The notes under the pieces were generated by a model, which did not search any database, was not told the origin of the DNA, and saw only the letters and a list, made by a program, of their open reading frames with translations. The position numbers and the translations under genes are program-made. Below are positions 27,212-36,151 of a DNA stretch of 64,000 nucleotides, one piece after another; position 1 is the first letter of the stretch, and the number at the start of each line of letters is the position of its first letter. This DNA is from Chitinophaga filiformis (GTDB taxonomy: Bacteria; Bacteroidota; Bacteroidia; Chitinophagales; Chitinophagaceae): positions 62,001 to 126,000 of the forward strand of contig NZ_JAKIRP010000005.1 in assembly GCF_021646545.1 (NCBI RefSeq). The letters run 5' to 3'.

Positions 27212-27264
27212 TTTGTTAGTTTGTTTGGTTTGTTGTTTTATTGTGGAGATTGATAGATCTTGTT

Positions 27265-27415
27265 CGGTTCCAGATAGGCTTGCGGGCTGTACCCCTTCTC
27301 CGCACTTGCTATTTGGCATTATCAAGCGTATGGGCGTTGAATAGTTTGATTTAACCCCTGTCAATCGTGCCAGCAGCTACGAAGGGCTAATGCCCGCAAG
27401 CTCTATCTGAAACCG
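27265..27415. repeat. Inverted-repeat element, family CGGTTYCAG, copy C
   Basis: 151 bp. The left arm (27265-27297) starts CGGTTCCAGATAGGCTTGCG and the right arm (27382-27415) ends in TATCTGAAACCG; the 33-bp arms pair with about five mismatches. The right flank continues CTACTTAG as in copies A and B. It lies between the converging folC and NUDIX genes. Confidence 0.72.
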
Positions 27416-27460
27416 TCCGCTACTTAGTGACGGTCTATTGTAGATTGACTCAAAATAGGG

Positions 27461-27506
27461 ATAATAGTAAGGCCGCATCAAAACAATGATGCGGCCTTAC
27501 TATTAT
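27461..27506. terminator. Perfect 20-bp stem-loop between folC and the NUDIX gene
   Basis: ATAATAGTAAGGCCGCATCA (27461-27480) and its exact complement (27487-27506) flank a 6-nt loop. It is likely a bidirectional terminator for the converging folC and NUDIX genes. Confidence 0.75.
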
Positions 27507-27544
27507 AAAGAGGTTAGTTGATTAACTCTACCATCATTGCTTAA

Positions 27545-27757
27545 CTACAATTGCAATTCCTTCAATTTTAGCAATGCATAGAACAGGCATATTACGTGCG
27601 GCGTTACTGGAACTCAACTACAACTTCAATTCCTTCTGCCTTAGCAATGCATAAAATAGGTATGTTCCGTGCAGGCGTTATTGGAATCTGACTACAACTT
27701 CAATTCCTTCAACTTTAACAATGCATAGAACAGACATGTTACGTGCAGGCTTTGCAT
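27545..27757 (-). repeat. Three tandem copies of the NUDIX gene 3' end
   Basis: Copies start at 27545, 27618 and 27692 (period 73-74 bp). The last one is the real 3' end of the NUDIX gene. Read on the minus strand each copy encodes almost the same peptide (gene: HVTCLFYALLKLKELKL; middle copy: HGTYLFYALLRQKELKL; outer copy: HVICLFYALLKLKELQL), each ending in TAG. The two outer copies lie after the gene's stop codon. Confidence 0.85.
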
Positions 27758-28249
27758 GATCTTATTTTCCTTCAGCAGCTGTTCTACATCTTCCAGATCC
27801 ATCAGCACTACTTCGAGTTCCTCATGTTCATCCAGGTCCTGTTCCTGCACTTTTCTTCCACCCGTAGCGAGGAACATATGCGTGAGGTTGTTGCTGGATG
27901 CAGGATTCGGAGCTACAGCGCCCAATGGGATCAGCTTTTCAAAATCGTATCCTGTCTCTTCGAGTAGTTCTCTGCGCATAGCAAATTCAGGATCGGGATC
28001 AGTATCATCCATGGTACCACCGGGAATTTCCAGTATGGTTTTTCCGATGCCCTGTCTGAACTGTCTTACCATTACGATACGTCCATCGGCTGTTACGGCA
28101 ACGCAATTCACCCAGTCATTGTATTCGAGTACATAGTAAGCGTCTACAATTTTTCCGCTGGGTGTTTCGCAGGTGTCCTTACGAGCTGTTAACCAATTGC
28201 TTTTGTAAATGTATTCAGAACTTAATGTCTTCCACTCTAACGATGCCAT
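27692..28249 (-). CDS. NUDIX hydrolase
   Basis: 185 residues. The NUDIX box is IPGGTMDD...RRELLEETGY (about 75-101); the catalytic REL-x-EE-x-G part is intact, and the loop before it seems one residue longer than the common form, with Asp at the position of the first Glu. The MVRQFRQG strand before the box is typical of ADP-ribose/nucleoside-diphosphate-sugar pyrophosphatases, a likely role. The 3' end is present in three tandem copies. It lies 19 bp downstream of the YfiT-like gene, so the two probably share a transcript. Confidence 0.88.
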   Translation of the reverse strand: MASLEWKTLSSEYIYKSNWLTARKDTCETPSGKIVDAYYVLEYNDWVNCVAVTADGRIVMVRQFRQGIGKTILEIPGGTMDDTDPDPEFAMRRELLEETGYDFEKLIPLGAVAPNPASSNNLTHMFLATGGRKVQEQDLDEHEELEVVLMDLEDVEQLLKENKIMQSLHVTCLFYALLKLKELKL

Positions 28250-28268
28250 AGTCCTTCTGTTTGATAAT

Positions 28269-28805
28269 TTAATGCCAGTTATTTCTCTCCTTCAGTCTTT
28301 CTATATGTGCAAGGTGATGTTTGCCGTGCCAGGAATAGCTACCGGCAACATTCCTTAATACCAGCGTCTTTCCGGTTTCCGGATGAACGAATGTACGCTG
28401 CCATTGCTCTTCCGTCAGGTTATCCATCAGGTTCACCCAGCGGGTATGTAAAGCATGTAATAAAGTCAGTGAGATATTGATCGGCGTCTTCGCCACATCC
28501 GGCAGTTCAGCCCATGCAGCTTCATTATATGCCTTGATAGTAGGATTGTCTTCTGTCAATGCCCACTTGAAACGAGTCAATGCGTTGGTATGGCTATCTA
28601 CCAGATGATGTACTACCTGTACCACTGTCCAGCCACCAGGCCTGTAAGGCGTTGCCAATTGTGCGGCATCCAGGTTCTGAACCGCTATTTCCACCAGCGA
28701 TGGCAAATACCTGATGTCGTTGATATATCCCTTCAAAATGGAAGCGCTGATTTCAGCAGGCGCTTCATATTTTCCAATGGGATATTTTAATTGTTCAAGA
28801 TCCAT
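28269..28805 (-). CDS. YfiT/DinB-like bacillithiol transferase
   Basis: 178 residues of the DinB four-helix fold. The opening LKYPIGKYEAP and the metal-binding histidines H67 (VVHHLVDSH), H160 and H164 (SWHGKHHLAH) fall at the same numbers as those of Bacillus YfiT, a Ni/Zn-binding member. Related proteins are called bacillithiol S-transferases and conjugate bacillithiol to electrophiles. With bshB1 at 7.6-8.3 kb this supports bacillithiol chemistry in this organism. It is cotranscribed with the NUDIX gene. Confidence 0.85.
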   Translation of the reverse strand: MDLEQLKYPIGKYEAPAEISASILKGYINDIRYLPSLVEIAVQNLDAAQLATPYRPGGWTVVQVVHHLVDSHTNALTRFKWALTEDNPTIKAYNEAAWAELPDVAKTPINISLTLLHALHTRWVNLMDNLTEEQWQRTFVHPETGKTLVLRNVAGSYSWHGKHHLAHIERLKERNNWH

Positions 28806-28879
28806 TCTCTAAATATTAAGGATTAGAATTGACCAGTCATGAATATACATTAGGAATCACAATCACAAACAGCAATAAT

Positions 28880-29083
28880 AGTCACGAATCACTATCATCA
28901 AATTGCGTCATAGTCACCAACTACAATGCTCATCACGATTCACCATCAACAATCTGGCTCATAACCACGAACTATAATGTCCATCACGATTCACCATCAA
29001 CAATCTGGCTCATAGCCACGAACTACAATGTTCATCACGATTCGCCATCACCAATCTGCATCACGAATGAGCACTACCAGCCT
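28880..29083. repeat. 51-bp tandem repeats
   Basis: Units begin CATCACGATTC at 28931, 28982 and 29033, exactly 51 bp apart, with a more diverged unit starting near 28880. Because 51 is a multiple of three the plus strand stays open, but the resulting peptide is a low-complexity His/Asn/Ser repeat and is not taken as a gene. The array fills the gap 3' of the ABC ATPase gene. Confidence 0.8.
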
Positions 29084-29096
29084 TAAGCACTTTGCT

Positions 29097-29861
29097 CTAT
29101 TCCTCTCTCAATCCCTTCCCTGTCATATGAATAAACACATCTTCGAGGTTGGCCTTTTTCACTTCCTTCTTCCGCTCAAAGCCTCCTGCTACCAGCTGAT
29201 CGATCAGGGTATCGGGAGATTCCAGGGCGATGATCTTGCCGCTATCTACGATAGCGCAGCGATCGCACAGGAATTCTGCTTCATCCATATAGTGGGTGGT
29301 GATGACAACGGTAGTACCTTTTGAGCGTACTTCGAGGATCAGGTCCCAGAGGTTGCGTCTAGCCTGTGGATCCAGGCCGGTAGTAGGTTCATCCAGGAAA
29401 ATGATCTTGGGCTTATTGATGAGGGTTGTAGCGATAGAAAAGCGTTGCTTTTGTCCGCCGGAAAGATTTTTGAACTGGGCCTTAGCCTTGTCTTCGAGAT
29501 TGAAGGTAGCGAGCAGTTCTTTAGGATTGACGTCCTGATTATACAGCCCGCAAAAAAGGGTGATGAGTTCTGTCAGGTTGAGTCTTGGATAGTAACCGGA
29601 ACTTTGCAGTTGTACTCCAATCACCTTTTTAATGGCTTCGGGATCTTTGTCCAGATCGATTCCGTCGACGATCACTGTTCCGGAGGTCTTATCGCGGAGT
29701 GTCTCAATGATCTCGAGGGTGGTGGATTTACCAGCCCCGTTAGGGCCTAATAATCCGAAGATCTCGTTCTCGTAAACATCGAAGCTGATGCCTTTAACTG
29801 CCGTAAAATCGCCGTATGTCTTTACCAGGTCTTTTACTTCAATAATCTTCCTCTTTTCCAT
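29097..29861 (-). CDS. ABC transporter ATP-binding protein
   Basis: 254 residues. Walker A GPNGAGKST (39-47), signature LSGGQKQR (about 133), Walker B IIFLDEPTTGLDP (about 152) and switch H in VVITTHYMDE are all intact. The sequence is of the drug/Na+ exporter type (CcmA/NatA/DrrA-like). The partner permease is not adjacent on either side: a DinB-family gene lies downstream and a CAP gene upstream. Confidence 0.92.
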   Translation of the reverse strand: MEKRKIIEVKDLVKTYGDFTAVKGISFDVYENEIFGLLGPNGAGKSTTLEIIETLRDKTSGTVIVDGIDLDKDPEAIKKVIGVQLQSSGYYPRLNLTELITLFCGLYNQDVNPKELLATFNLEDKAKAQFKNLSGGQKQRFSIATTLINKPKIIFLDEPTTGLDPQARRNLWDLILEVRSKGTTVVITTHYMDEAEFLCDRCAIVDSGKIIALESPDTLIDQLVAGGFERKKEVKKANLEDVFIHMTGKGLREE

Positions 29862-30014
29862 GCGTCTAAATTAATGCAAATAGCAACAGGCTGCAAGCCC
29901 ATACGGTAAAAAGCAGCATTATGACGATAAAAGAAGGAATTATGACAATCGTGCCAAGACAGGAACAAGTACGTCTGAGCAGCAGCCCCCCGGAAATCAC
30001 AGTAGGGAGAGCGG

Positions 30015-30290
30015 AAGTAGCACCGGTTTCAGATGGGAATGGCGGGCCTTCGGCTCTCCGGCGACACGACAGATGCGGTCAAATAGAGATACCAGATCCT
30101 ATTCGCTTGACAACGCCCAATCGGCATCCAGAGAGGCGCCGACCGCCATCCCATACTGAAACCGAAGCTACTTAGCGTAAATAATCTACGACGCCCGACC
30201 GCCATCCCATACTGAAACCAAAGCTACTTAGCGTAAATAATCTACGACGCCCGACCGCCATCCATACTGAAACCGAAGCTACTCAGCGTG
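30015..30290. repeat. Inverted-repeat element, family CGGTTYCAG, copy A, with extra right ends
   Basis: The core is 30015-30173 (159 bp). The left arm AAGTAGCACCGGTTTCAG... and the right arm ...CTGAAACCGAAGCTACTT match over 31 bp with about five differences. The right end is followed by two more copies of itself at a 56-bp period (GACCGCCATC at 30141, 30197 and 30253). Copy B at 60479 is close to it through most of its length. Bases 29862-30014 hold nothing recognised. To the right, GCGCC/GGCGC words near 30316 and 30375 may pair loosely upstream of the CAP gene's end. Confidence 0.8.
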
Positions 30291-30394
30291 AATAATCAAC
30301 ACTTCAAACGAAGAAGCGCCCTTTCCACCTGCACTTAAGCCGGACATAACCAACTCAAGTTCAGCCAGAAAAAGGCGCTTAAACAAATCTTCAG

Positions 30395-30925
30395 TTATTT
30401 CTTAACAAAAAACTGCGTAAAGTAAGTAATCCTCCCTTTAGGCGCAGCCCCAATACCGATCATATTGAAGTCTCCCAGCATATTCCGGCGGTGACCAGGA
30501 CTCTTAATCCAGCCATCCACAACACCTTTCGCATCCAGATTGCCATACGCCACATTCTCTCCCACGCCAGACACCCCATGGAACTTCAACGTCACCGCAT
30601 CATTACGGATCTCAAACTGGTCATGTCCGAATGCAACCTTACCGGATGCCATATTCTCGCTATGCTTCTGCGCCAGGCGAGAACAGTAGGATTCGAGTTT
30701 CAGCGGAGGCAGTCCTTTTGACGCCCTGAATTCATTAGTGTAATAAAGAATATCCTTTATCAGCTTGGCATCCCCTCCCGCAGGCGGGTCTTCACTCACA
30801 GCTGCCGGAGGATTCCCCTTGGCAGGCGTGGTTTTGGCTGGTACTGCCGACCTTGAGCAGGAAAATACGAGCAGATGAAATGCCAGAAAAAAAGAAAAGA
30901 CGGTAAATGTGAGCTTCCGGGTCAT
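30395..30925 (-). CDS. CAP-domain (SCP/PR1-like) lipoprotein
   Basis: 176 residues. The lipobox LVFSC puts the lipidated cysteine at C23. A Pro/Ala-rich linker follows, then a CAP domain (about 55-175): YTNEFRASKGLPPL, CSRLAQKHSENMASG, GENVAYGN and SPGHRRNMLG carry the family's His/Glu pocket. Bacterial CAP proteins are extracellular and mostly of unknown function. It is a single gene, probably anchored in the outer or inner membrane. Confidence 0.88.
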   Translation of the reverse strand: MTRKLTFTVFSFFLAFHLLVFSCSRSAVPAKTTPAKGNPPAAVSEDPPAGGDAKLIKDILYYTNEFRASKGLPPLKLESYCSRLAQKHSENMASGKVAFGHDQFEIRNDAVTLKFHGVSGVGENVAYGNLDAKGVVDGWIKSPGHRRNMLGDFNMIGIGAAPKGRITYFTQFFVKK

Positions 30926-31021
30926 AGTTATGGTAATAGATAATAAATAATTTACATAGACAAAGATAACTAGTGCTGGTTTAGCAATAGTTATACCAAA
31001 AGCTCATATTTTACTTTTTTT

Positions 31022-32029
31022 CTAACTATTTACTATTCGTTGCCATACATCCATCATGTTTTTTGACCCTAAAAAGACGGGAACCCGCTGGTGTAATTTA
31101 GATGGTTTCAGTTCCAGGAGGCGTTGTCTGCCGGTAGCCATAGCCAGTCCGCCAGCCTTTTCCATGATGAACGACATGGGATTGCACTCATAACATAAAC
31201 GCAAACGCCCCCCTGCATATTTTCCGTAGGCAGGATACATAAAAATACCTCCCTGGATAAGGGTACGGTGTACCTCAGCCACCATACACCCTACGAAACG
31301 GTGGCGGTAGATCTTACCATTTGCATCCTTGGCCAGGAAATAGTCGATCGCATTGCGGATCTTATCCTCGTAGAGGTGATAGTAACCGATGTTGACGGAA
31401 AAAATATCGCTTTCACCAGGGCATCGCAGGTTGGGATGCGACAGGCAGAACTCACCGATGGAAGGATCGAGGGTAAAGCCCTGTACGCTTCGCCGGGTAG
31501 CATATACCAGCATGGTGGAGGAACCATAGATGACGTATCCTGCGGCGATCTGTACATAACCCGGCTGGAGGAAATCTTCCAGTTCGCAGACACTACCCGT
31601 AGGCGTAAGCCGGCGATATACTGAAAAGATGGTGCCGATGGATACGTTCACGTCTATATTACCCGAGCCATCCAGGGGGTCCAGCAATACGACGTACTTG
31701 GAGTTCTTGGAGTACTCGTCGTCAAATGCAATGAAGTTCTCCTCTTCTTCCGATGCCACACCACAGCAATAGATGCTGCTGCGCAGGGCGCTGATGAACT
31801 GATCATTGGCGAATTCATCCAGCTTCTTGACCGATTCTCCCTGTACATTGACCTTTCCCGCCTCACCGAGAATGTCGGCAATACCGGCCTTGTTGACCTC
31901 CACATTGACCCGCTTCGCGGCCAAACCTATATCACGCAGTAAACCAGATAGTTGTCCTGTTGCACCGGGGTAGTTCCTAAGCTCCTGGATGGTGAATTCG
32001 TCCAGGGTCATTACTTTTCTGTTATTCAT
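31022..32029 (-). CDS. fbp: Fructose-1,6-bisphosphatase, class I
   Basis: 335 residues from the ATG at 32027-32029 (MNNRKVMTLDEF); an ATG 15 codons further upstream is possible but adds a tail untypical of the family. The enzyme makes fructose 6-phosphate in gluconeogenesis. The metal site LLDPLDGSGNIDVN and SSEEE-like ASEEEENF are class I signatures, as is the substrate-site GGRLRLCYECNPMSFI near the C-terminus. It is divergent from the aspartate kinase gene; a -7 box TAAATTTG (minus strand 32158-32151) may serve it. Confidence 0.93.
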   Translation of the reverse strand: MNNRKVMTLDEFTIQELRNYPGATGQLSGLLRDIGLAAKRVNVEVNKAGIADILGEAGKVNVQGESVKKLDEFANDQFISALRSSIYCCGVASEEEENFIAFDDEYSKNSKYVVLLDPLDGSGNIDVNVSIGTIFSVYRRLTPTGSVCELEDFLQPGYVQIAAGYVIYGSSTMLVYATRRSVQGFTLDPSIGEFCLSHPNLRCPGESDIFSVNIGYYHLYEDKIRNAIDYFLAKDANGKIYRHRFVGCMVAEVHRTLIQGGIFMYPAYGKYAGGRLRLCYECNPMSFIMEKAGGLAMATGRQRLLELKPSKLHQRVPVFLGSKNMMDVWQRIVNS

Positions 32030-32205
32030 GTATAATGGATTAGTTTTCGCATAACTGTGAGCTGCCACATGCATTCTTCCTTTAGCTAATTTACCGAAAC
32101 AGGCGCTATTTTAATGGAACTGTCATTTTCAGGCAAACAAATTTTAAAACAAATTTAAAGTTGTCTTACTTTGCCCCGTATTTTTTCACGGAAGATTAAG
32201 CATAT

Positions 32206-33471
32206 ATGAAGGTTTTCAAATTTGGCGGTGCAAGTTTAGAAAGTGTTGAACGTATTCAGCAGGTTGCAGCCATCGTACAGTCATTCCCGGACCAGCAGAT
32301 CCTGATCGTCATATCGGCCATGGGTAAGACAACGAATGAACTGGAAAAGGTAGCCCAGAACTTCTATCTGCGTAAACGTGAAATTGCCGCCCAGCTGCTG
32401 CATAACATTGAGCAACAACACCTTGATGTGGCAGATAAACTGCTGGGTACCCGTGATAATCCGCTCTTCGCTCAGTTACAGCAATTCTTTACTGAAGCGG
32501 AATGGACCCTGGGAGAAAAACCAGTGCGTTCGTTCGACTACTATTACGACCAGCTGGTAAGTCTCGGTGAGCTGCTCAGTACAGCCATCGTGAGCGCATA
32601 TTTTAACCTGGCTGGCGTAAACAACGTATGGCTGGATGTAAGAGATGTATTCCGTACCGACGATACCTTCCGTGATGCCAATATCGACTGGACCGTGACC
32701 GGTCAGAACGTGCAGGAAAAAGTAGTACCGCTGTTTAAGAAGAACAACATCATCATCACACAGGGCTTCATCGGCAGTACCGATCAGAATGAAAGCGTGA
32801 CCCTGGGCCGTGAAGGCAGTGACTATTCCGCAGCCGTATTTGCCAACCTGCTGAATGCAGAAAGCCAGACCATCTGGAAGGATGTGGAAGGCCTGAAAAA
32901 TGCAGATCCAAAATTATTTTCCAACACGATCAACATACCTGAGATCACTTACAGCGAGGTGATTGAAATGGCATACTACGGCGCGCAGGTCATTCATCCT
33001 AAGACGATCAAACCGCTGCAGAACAAACAGATCCCGCTGTATGTAAAGAGCTTTCTGAACAAAGATCTTCCCGGCACCGTCATCAGGGAAGAATCTGACA
33101 CAAAGCAGTTACCGCCCATCATAGTATTGAAGAAAAATCAGGTACTGCTGACCATCACTTCCCGCAACTTCGATTTCATTACAGAAGACAGGATCAGTGA
33201 CGTTTATGAGCGCTTCCACAAACTGAAGATCAAGATAAATTTAATGCAGAATGCGGCCATCAGTTTCTCCTGCTGTATTGACAACAACCCTGAAAAGATC
33301 GAGCAGCTGATGAAAGAGTTACATGATGACTTTAAAATCTCATATAACGAAGGTTTGGAATTACTGACCGTCCGTTATAACCAGGATGGCCTGCTCGAAG
33401 AACTGAGTAACAACAGGACTGTTCTGTTGGAACAGCGATCACTCATCACAATTCAGCGCTTACTGAAATAA
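32206..33471 (+). CDS. Aspartate kinase (monofunctional)
   Basis: 421-residue enzyme phosphorylating aspartate at the start of the lysine/threonine/methionine branch. KFGGAS (5-10), VISAMGKTTNELE, GREGSDYSAA and the WKDVEGLKNADP segment are kinase landmarks. A C-terminal ACT region (about 300-421) is present and fairly diverged, so feedback regulation is possible but not assured. It is the second aspartate kinase in the window, besides ThrA. No leader peptide was seen before it. Confidence 0.9.
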   Translation: MKVFKFGGASLESVERIQQVAAIVQSFPDQQILIVISAMGKTTNELEKVAQNFYLRKREIAAQLLHNIEQQHLDVADKLLGTRDNPLFAQLQQFFTEAEWTLGEKPVRSFDYYYDQLVSLGELLSTAIVSAYFNLAGVNNVWLDVRDVFRTDDTFRDANIDWTVTGQNVQEKVVPLFKKNNIIITQGFIGSTDQNESVTLGREGSDYSAAVFANLLNAESQTIWKDVEGLKNADPKLFSNTINIPEITYSEVIEMAYYGAQVIHPKTIKPLQNKQIPLYVKSFLNKDLPGTVIREESDTKQLPPIIVLKKNQVLLTITSRNFDFITEDRISDVYERFHKLKIKINLMQNAAISFSCCIDNNPEKIEQLMKELHDDFKISYNEGLELLTVRYNQDGLLEELSNNRTVLLEQRSLITIQRLLK

Positions 33472-33531
33472 ATTTTCATACCTTTTTGCAACCTTTTCTG
33501 TACCCGGTCGTCTTTTTTAAAAACAACCTGC

Positions 33532-33729
33532 ATGAAAAAGGTATCCATACTAATCATCATAACCCTGGGTATCCTTGCCATTATTGCACTGGAGGGCAGG
33601 GCATTGCATCGACTGAGAATGGAGCATGCAGGTACCAACCCTGAAATGCTTCCTTTCTACCTGCTCAGCATAGGGCAAGAGTGGGTAGCGCCAGTTAAGA
33701 TACAGCCATGCCGTCACTCTGAGATTTGA
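33532..33729 (+). CDS. Small hypothetical protein with one hydrophobic helix
   Basis: 65 residues, MKKVSILIIITLGILAIIAL at the start (signal or TM helix), then a short basic/polar tail with one cysteine near the end. It ends 4 bp before the TonB-dependent receptor start, so translation could be coupled. No family is recognised. A chance frame cannot be excluded. Confidence 0.4.
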   Translation: MKKVSILIIITLGILAIIALEGRALHRLRMEHAGTNPEMLPFYLLSIGQEWVAPVKIQPCRHSEI

Positions 33730-33733
33730 ACTT

Positions 33734-36151
33734 ATGAAAAGAATTCTGTTTATCATGTTCCTGGCCATCGCCGGTACAGGGACCAGCTATGCCCAGCATG
33801 TTTCGGGAAAGATCACTGTCAAAACCACGGAAACAAACGGGCAACCCCTCCCCTTTACAAACGTATTGCTGCGTCATGTAAAGGACTCCTCCCTGGTAAA
33901 GGGAGAACTCAGCTCCCAGGACGGTAGCTGCACCTTCGATAAGATTACCGAGGGAAGGTATTTTATAGAAGCTACCTTAATGGGGTATACCTCCGCAAGT
34001 ACATCGGCCTTCACCATTGATGCTAACCACCAGCTTATCCAACTGCCTGTTTTAAGTTTATCAACTGCCAGCAAAACACTGCAGGCAGTAAATGTAACCG
34101 CACAAAAACCTTTCATCGAAAGGAAGAACGGCGCTACCGTGCTGAATGTCGAAAGCAGCCTTGCTGCTTCCGGCGGTACCGCCCTGGATGTGCTGAAAAG
34201 GGCGCCCGGAGTGCAGATAGATAAAGACGATAACGTTATCCTCCAGGGTAACCAGGGCGCTACTATCATGCTGGACGGTAAGCTGACCTATTTGTCTGGC
34301 GAACAGCTGGCCAACCTGCTCAGAAGCCTCCCTGCAGAGAATATCGCTACCATAGAGATCATTACCAGTCCTTCCGCCAAATACGATGCCGCCGGTAAAA
34401 GCGGGATCATTAACATCAAAACAAAGAAGACCATTATTACCGGTATCAATGGGTCCATTAACCTGGGCGCAGGCGCCGGTAAATATGGCTTCTATAATGC
34501 AGGCATCAACCTGAACTGGAGAACGGAAAAATTCAACGCCTTCGGTAACTATAACAACGGTACCAGAGGCTTCTTCCAGACCCGCTATCTGGCACGTCAC
34601 ATCCAGGGAGATATACCTCAGTTCTTTGAACTAAATGCATTTAACAGACGCAGCTTCAGGAACAATAACTATAAAGTGGGGCTGGATTATTTCGTCAATT
34701 CCAAACATACCATCGGTGTACTGATGCGTGGATATGACAACGCCTTCAACCAGGATGGCTTCAACCACACGCCTATCAGCAGCAATGGTAAACTGGATTC
34801 TACATTATACGCAGGGACCTATGTGAGGAACAAATTCTCCAATGTCTCTCTTAACCTCAACTACAAAGGCCAGCTGGATACTTTGGGAACAGAGATCGGT
34901 TTTGATGCCGACTGGGCAAGATTTAAGGACAATAACTACATGACGCTGAACGACAGCATGTATTACGTTGTAAATCCTGTTAAGAACACACATGCTATAC
35001 TCAACAGGCCGATCAACGAAGTGACCATCCGGAGCGTGAAAGCAGATCTCGTACTGCCATTCAACAAAACCACCAAACTGGAGACAGGCTTTAAGATCAG
35101 CTCCGTAAAAACGGATAACAATCTCAGGTACGATTCCCTGCTCAATGGAAAATACGTGAACGCCGTTACCCAAAGCAATCAGTTCATTTATACAGAAGAT
35201 GTTTATGCTGCATATGCCATCTTCAAAAAGACGATCCGTAACACGGATTTCCAGTTAGGGCTGCGCGCAGAACAAACAAAGTCTGACGGTTATTCTGTCA
35301 CCTTGCAGTCGCACGTCAAGCGGTCTTACCTCGACTTCTTCCCCAGCTTCTCGCTCGACCACAAACTGAATGACTCACATAAGATAGGGCTGAACTATTC
35401 CAAGCGTATTTCCCGTCCGAACTACGGAGACCTGAACCCTTTTGTATTCTATATCGACAAATACAATTATTTCAAGGGGAATCCTTACATGCTGCCGGAA
35501 TACACGCACAAAGCGGAGGTCAGTTACACACTCAAGCAGAAGTATGTGCTGGCAGTTTCTTACTCGCAGACCAAGAACGTAGTGCTCGAGTATATGGTGC
35601 AGAATGATACAACCAAGGTGACCACTTATTACGACAGGAACTTTGAACGTAGTTATGTGTACAACTTAACACTGACTATCCCGATCGATCCTTTCAAGTG
35701 GTGGAATATCACCAACAATATCAATGGCAATTACAACTACTTTGATGTTAAGGACACTACCGTCAGCCTGACCACTAATACCTTTGCCTTTAATTATCAG
35801 ACTACACACACGTTCACTTTACCGGACGACTGGAAATTTGAGATAAACGCGTATTATGAAAGTCCATTCGTCTGGGGTGTATACAAAATAAAGCCCTCCT
35901 ATGCCATTGGCTTAGGCGTACAGAAGCAACTGATGAACAAGAAACTCAACATTAAGCTGAACGTCTCAGACATCACCAACAGAGAACAGTTCCGCGGTTC
36001 TGCTAAGTTTAACAACGTTGACATGTACATCAACAACCGCTGGCAGAACAGACGCGTGAACCTGGCCCTGACATGGAACTTTGGTAACAGCAATATCAAG
36101 GCTGCCCGCGAGAGGGAGGCGGGTAGCGAACAACAAAGGGTAGGCGGTTAA
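33734..36151 (+). CDS. TonB-dependent outer-membrane receptor
   Basis: 805 residues: signal peptide (1-20, TSYA-Q), carboxypeptidase-regulatory-like domain (about 22-110), TonB plug (about 115-230, with IEIITSPSAKYDAAGKSGII), then a beta-barrel of the OMP_b-brl_3 type to the end. Such proteins import or process large ligands using TonB energy. It is not paired with a SusD gene, so it is not a classical glycan importer. The 3' end overlaps the converging CBS gene by 4 bp. The TonB-like protein at 23.4 kb could energise it. Confidence 0.88.
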   Translation: MKRILFIMFLAIAGTGTSYAQHVSGKITVKTTETNGQPLPFTNVLLRHVKDSSLVKGELSSQDGSCTFDKITEGRYFIEATLMGYTSASTSAFTIDANHQLIQLPVLSLSTASKTLQAVNVTAQKPFIERKNGATVLNVESSLAASGGTALDVLKRAPGVQIDKDDNVILQGNQGATIMLDGKLTYLSGEQLANLLRSLPAENIATIEIITSPSAKYDAAGKSGIINIKTKKTIITGINGSINLGAGAGKYGFYNAGINLNWRTEKFNAFGNYNNGTRGFFQTRYLARHIQGDIPQFFELNAFNRRSFRNNNYKVGLDYFVNSKHTIGVLMRGYDNAFNQDGFNHTPISSNGKLDSTLYAGTYVRNKFSNVSLNLNYKGQLDTLGTEIGFDADWARFKDNNYMTLNDSMYYVVNPVKNTHAILNRPINEVTIRSVKADLVLPFNKTTKLETGFKISSVKTDNNLRYDSLLNGKYVNAVTQSNQFIYTEDVYAAYAIFKKTIRNTDFQLGLRAEQTKSDGYSVTLQSHVKRSYLDFFPSFSLDHKLNDSHKIGLNYSKRISRPNYGDLNPFVFYIDKYNYFKGNPYMLPEYTHKAEVSYTLKQKYVLAVSYSQTKNVVLEYMVQNDTTKVTTYYDRNFERSYVYNLTLTIPIDPFKWWNITNNINGNYNYFDVKDTTVSLTTNTFAFNYQTTHTFTLPDDWKFEINAYYESPFVWGVYKIKPSYAIGLGVQKQLMNKKLNIKLNVSDITNREQFRGSAKFNNVDMYINNRWQNRRVNLALTWNFGNSNIKAAREREAGSEQQRVGG

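Noticed and set aside
28829..29086. Plus-strand open frame of 85 codons through the 51-bp repeats
   Set aside because: It exists only because 51 is a multiple of three; the peptide is a His/Asn/Ser repeat with no gene features.
29921..30175. Plus-strand open frame over inverted-repeat element A
   Set aside because: It reads across the repeat arms and has no recognisable domain; the repeat explains it.
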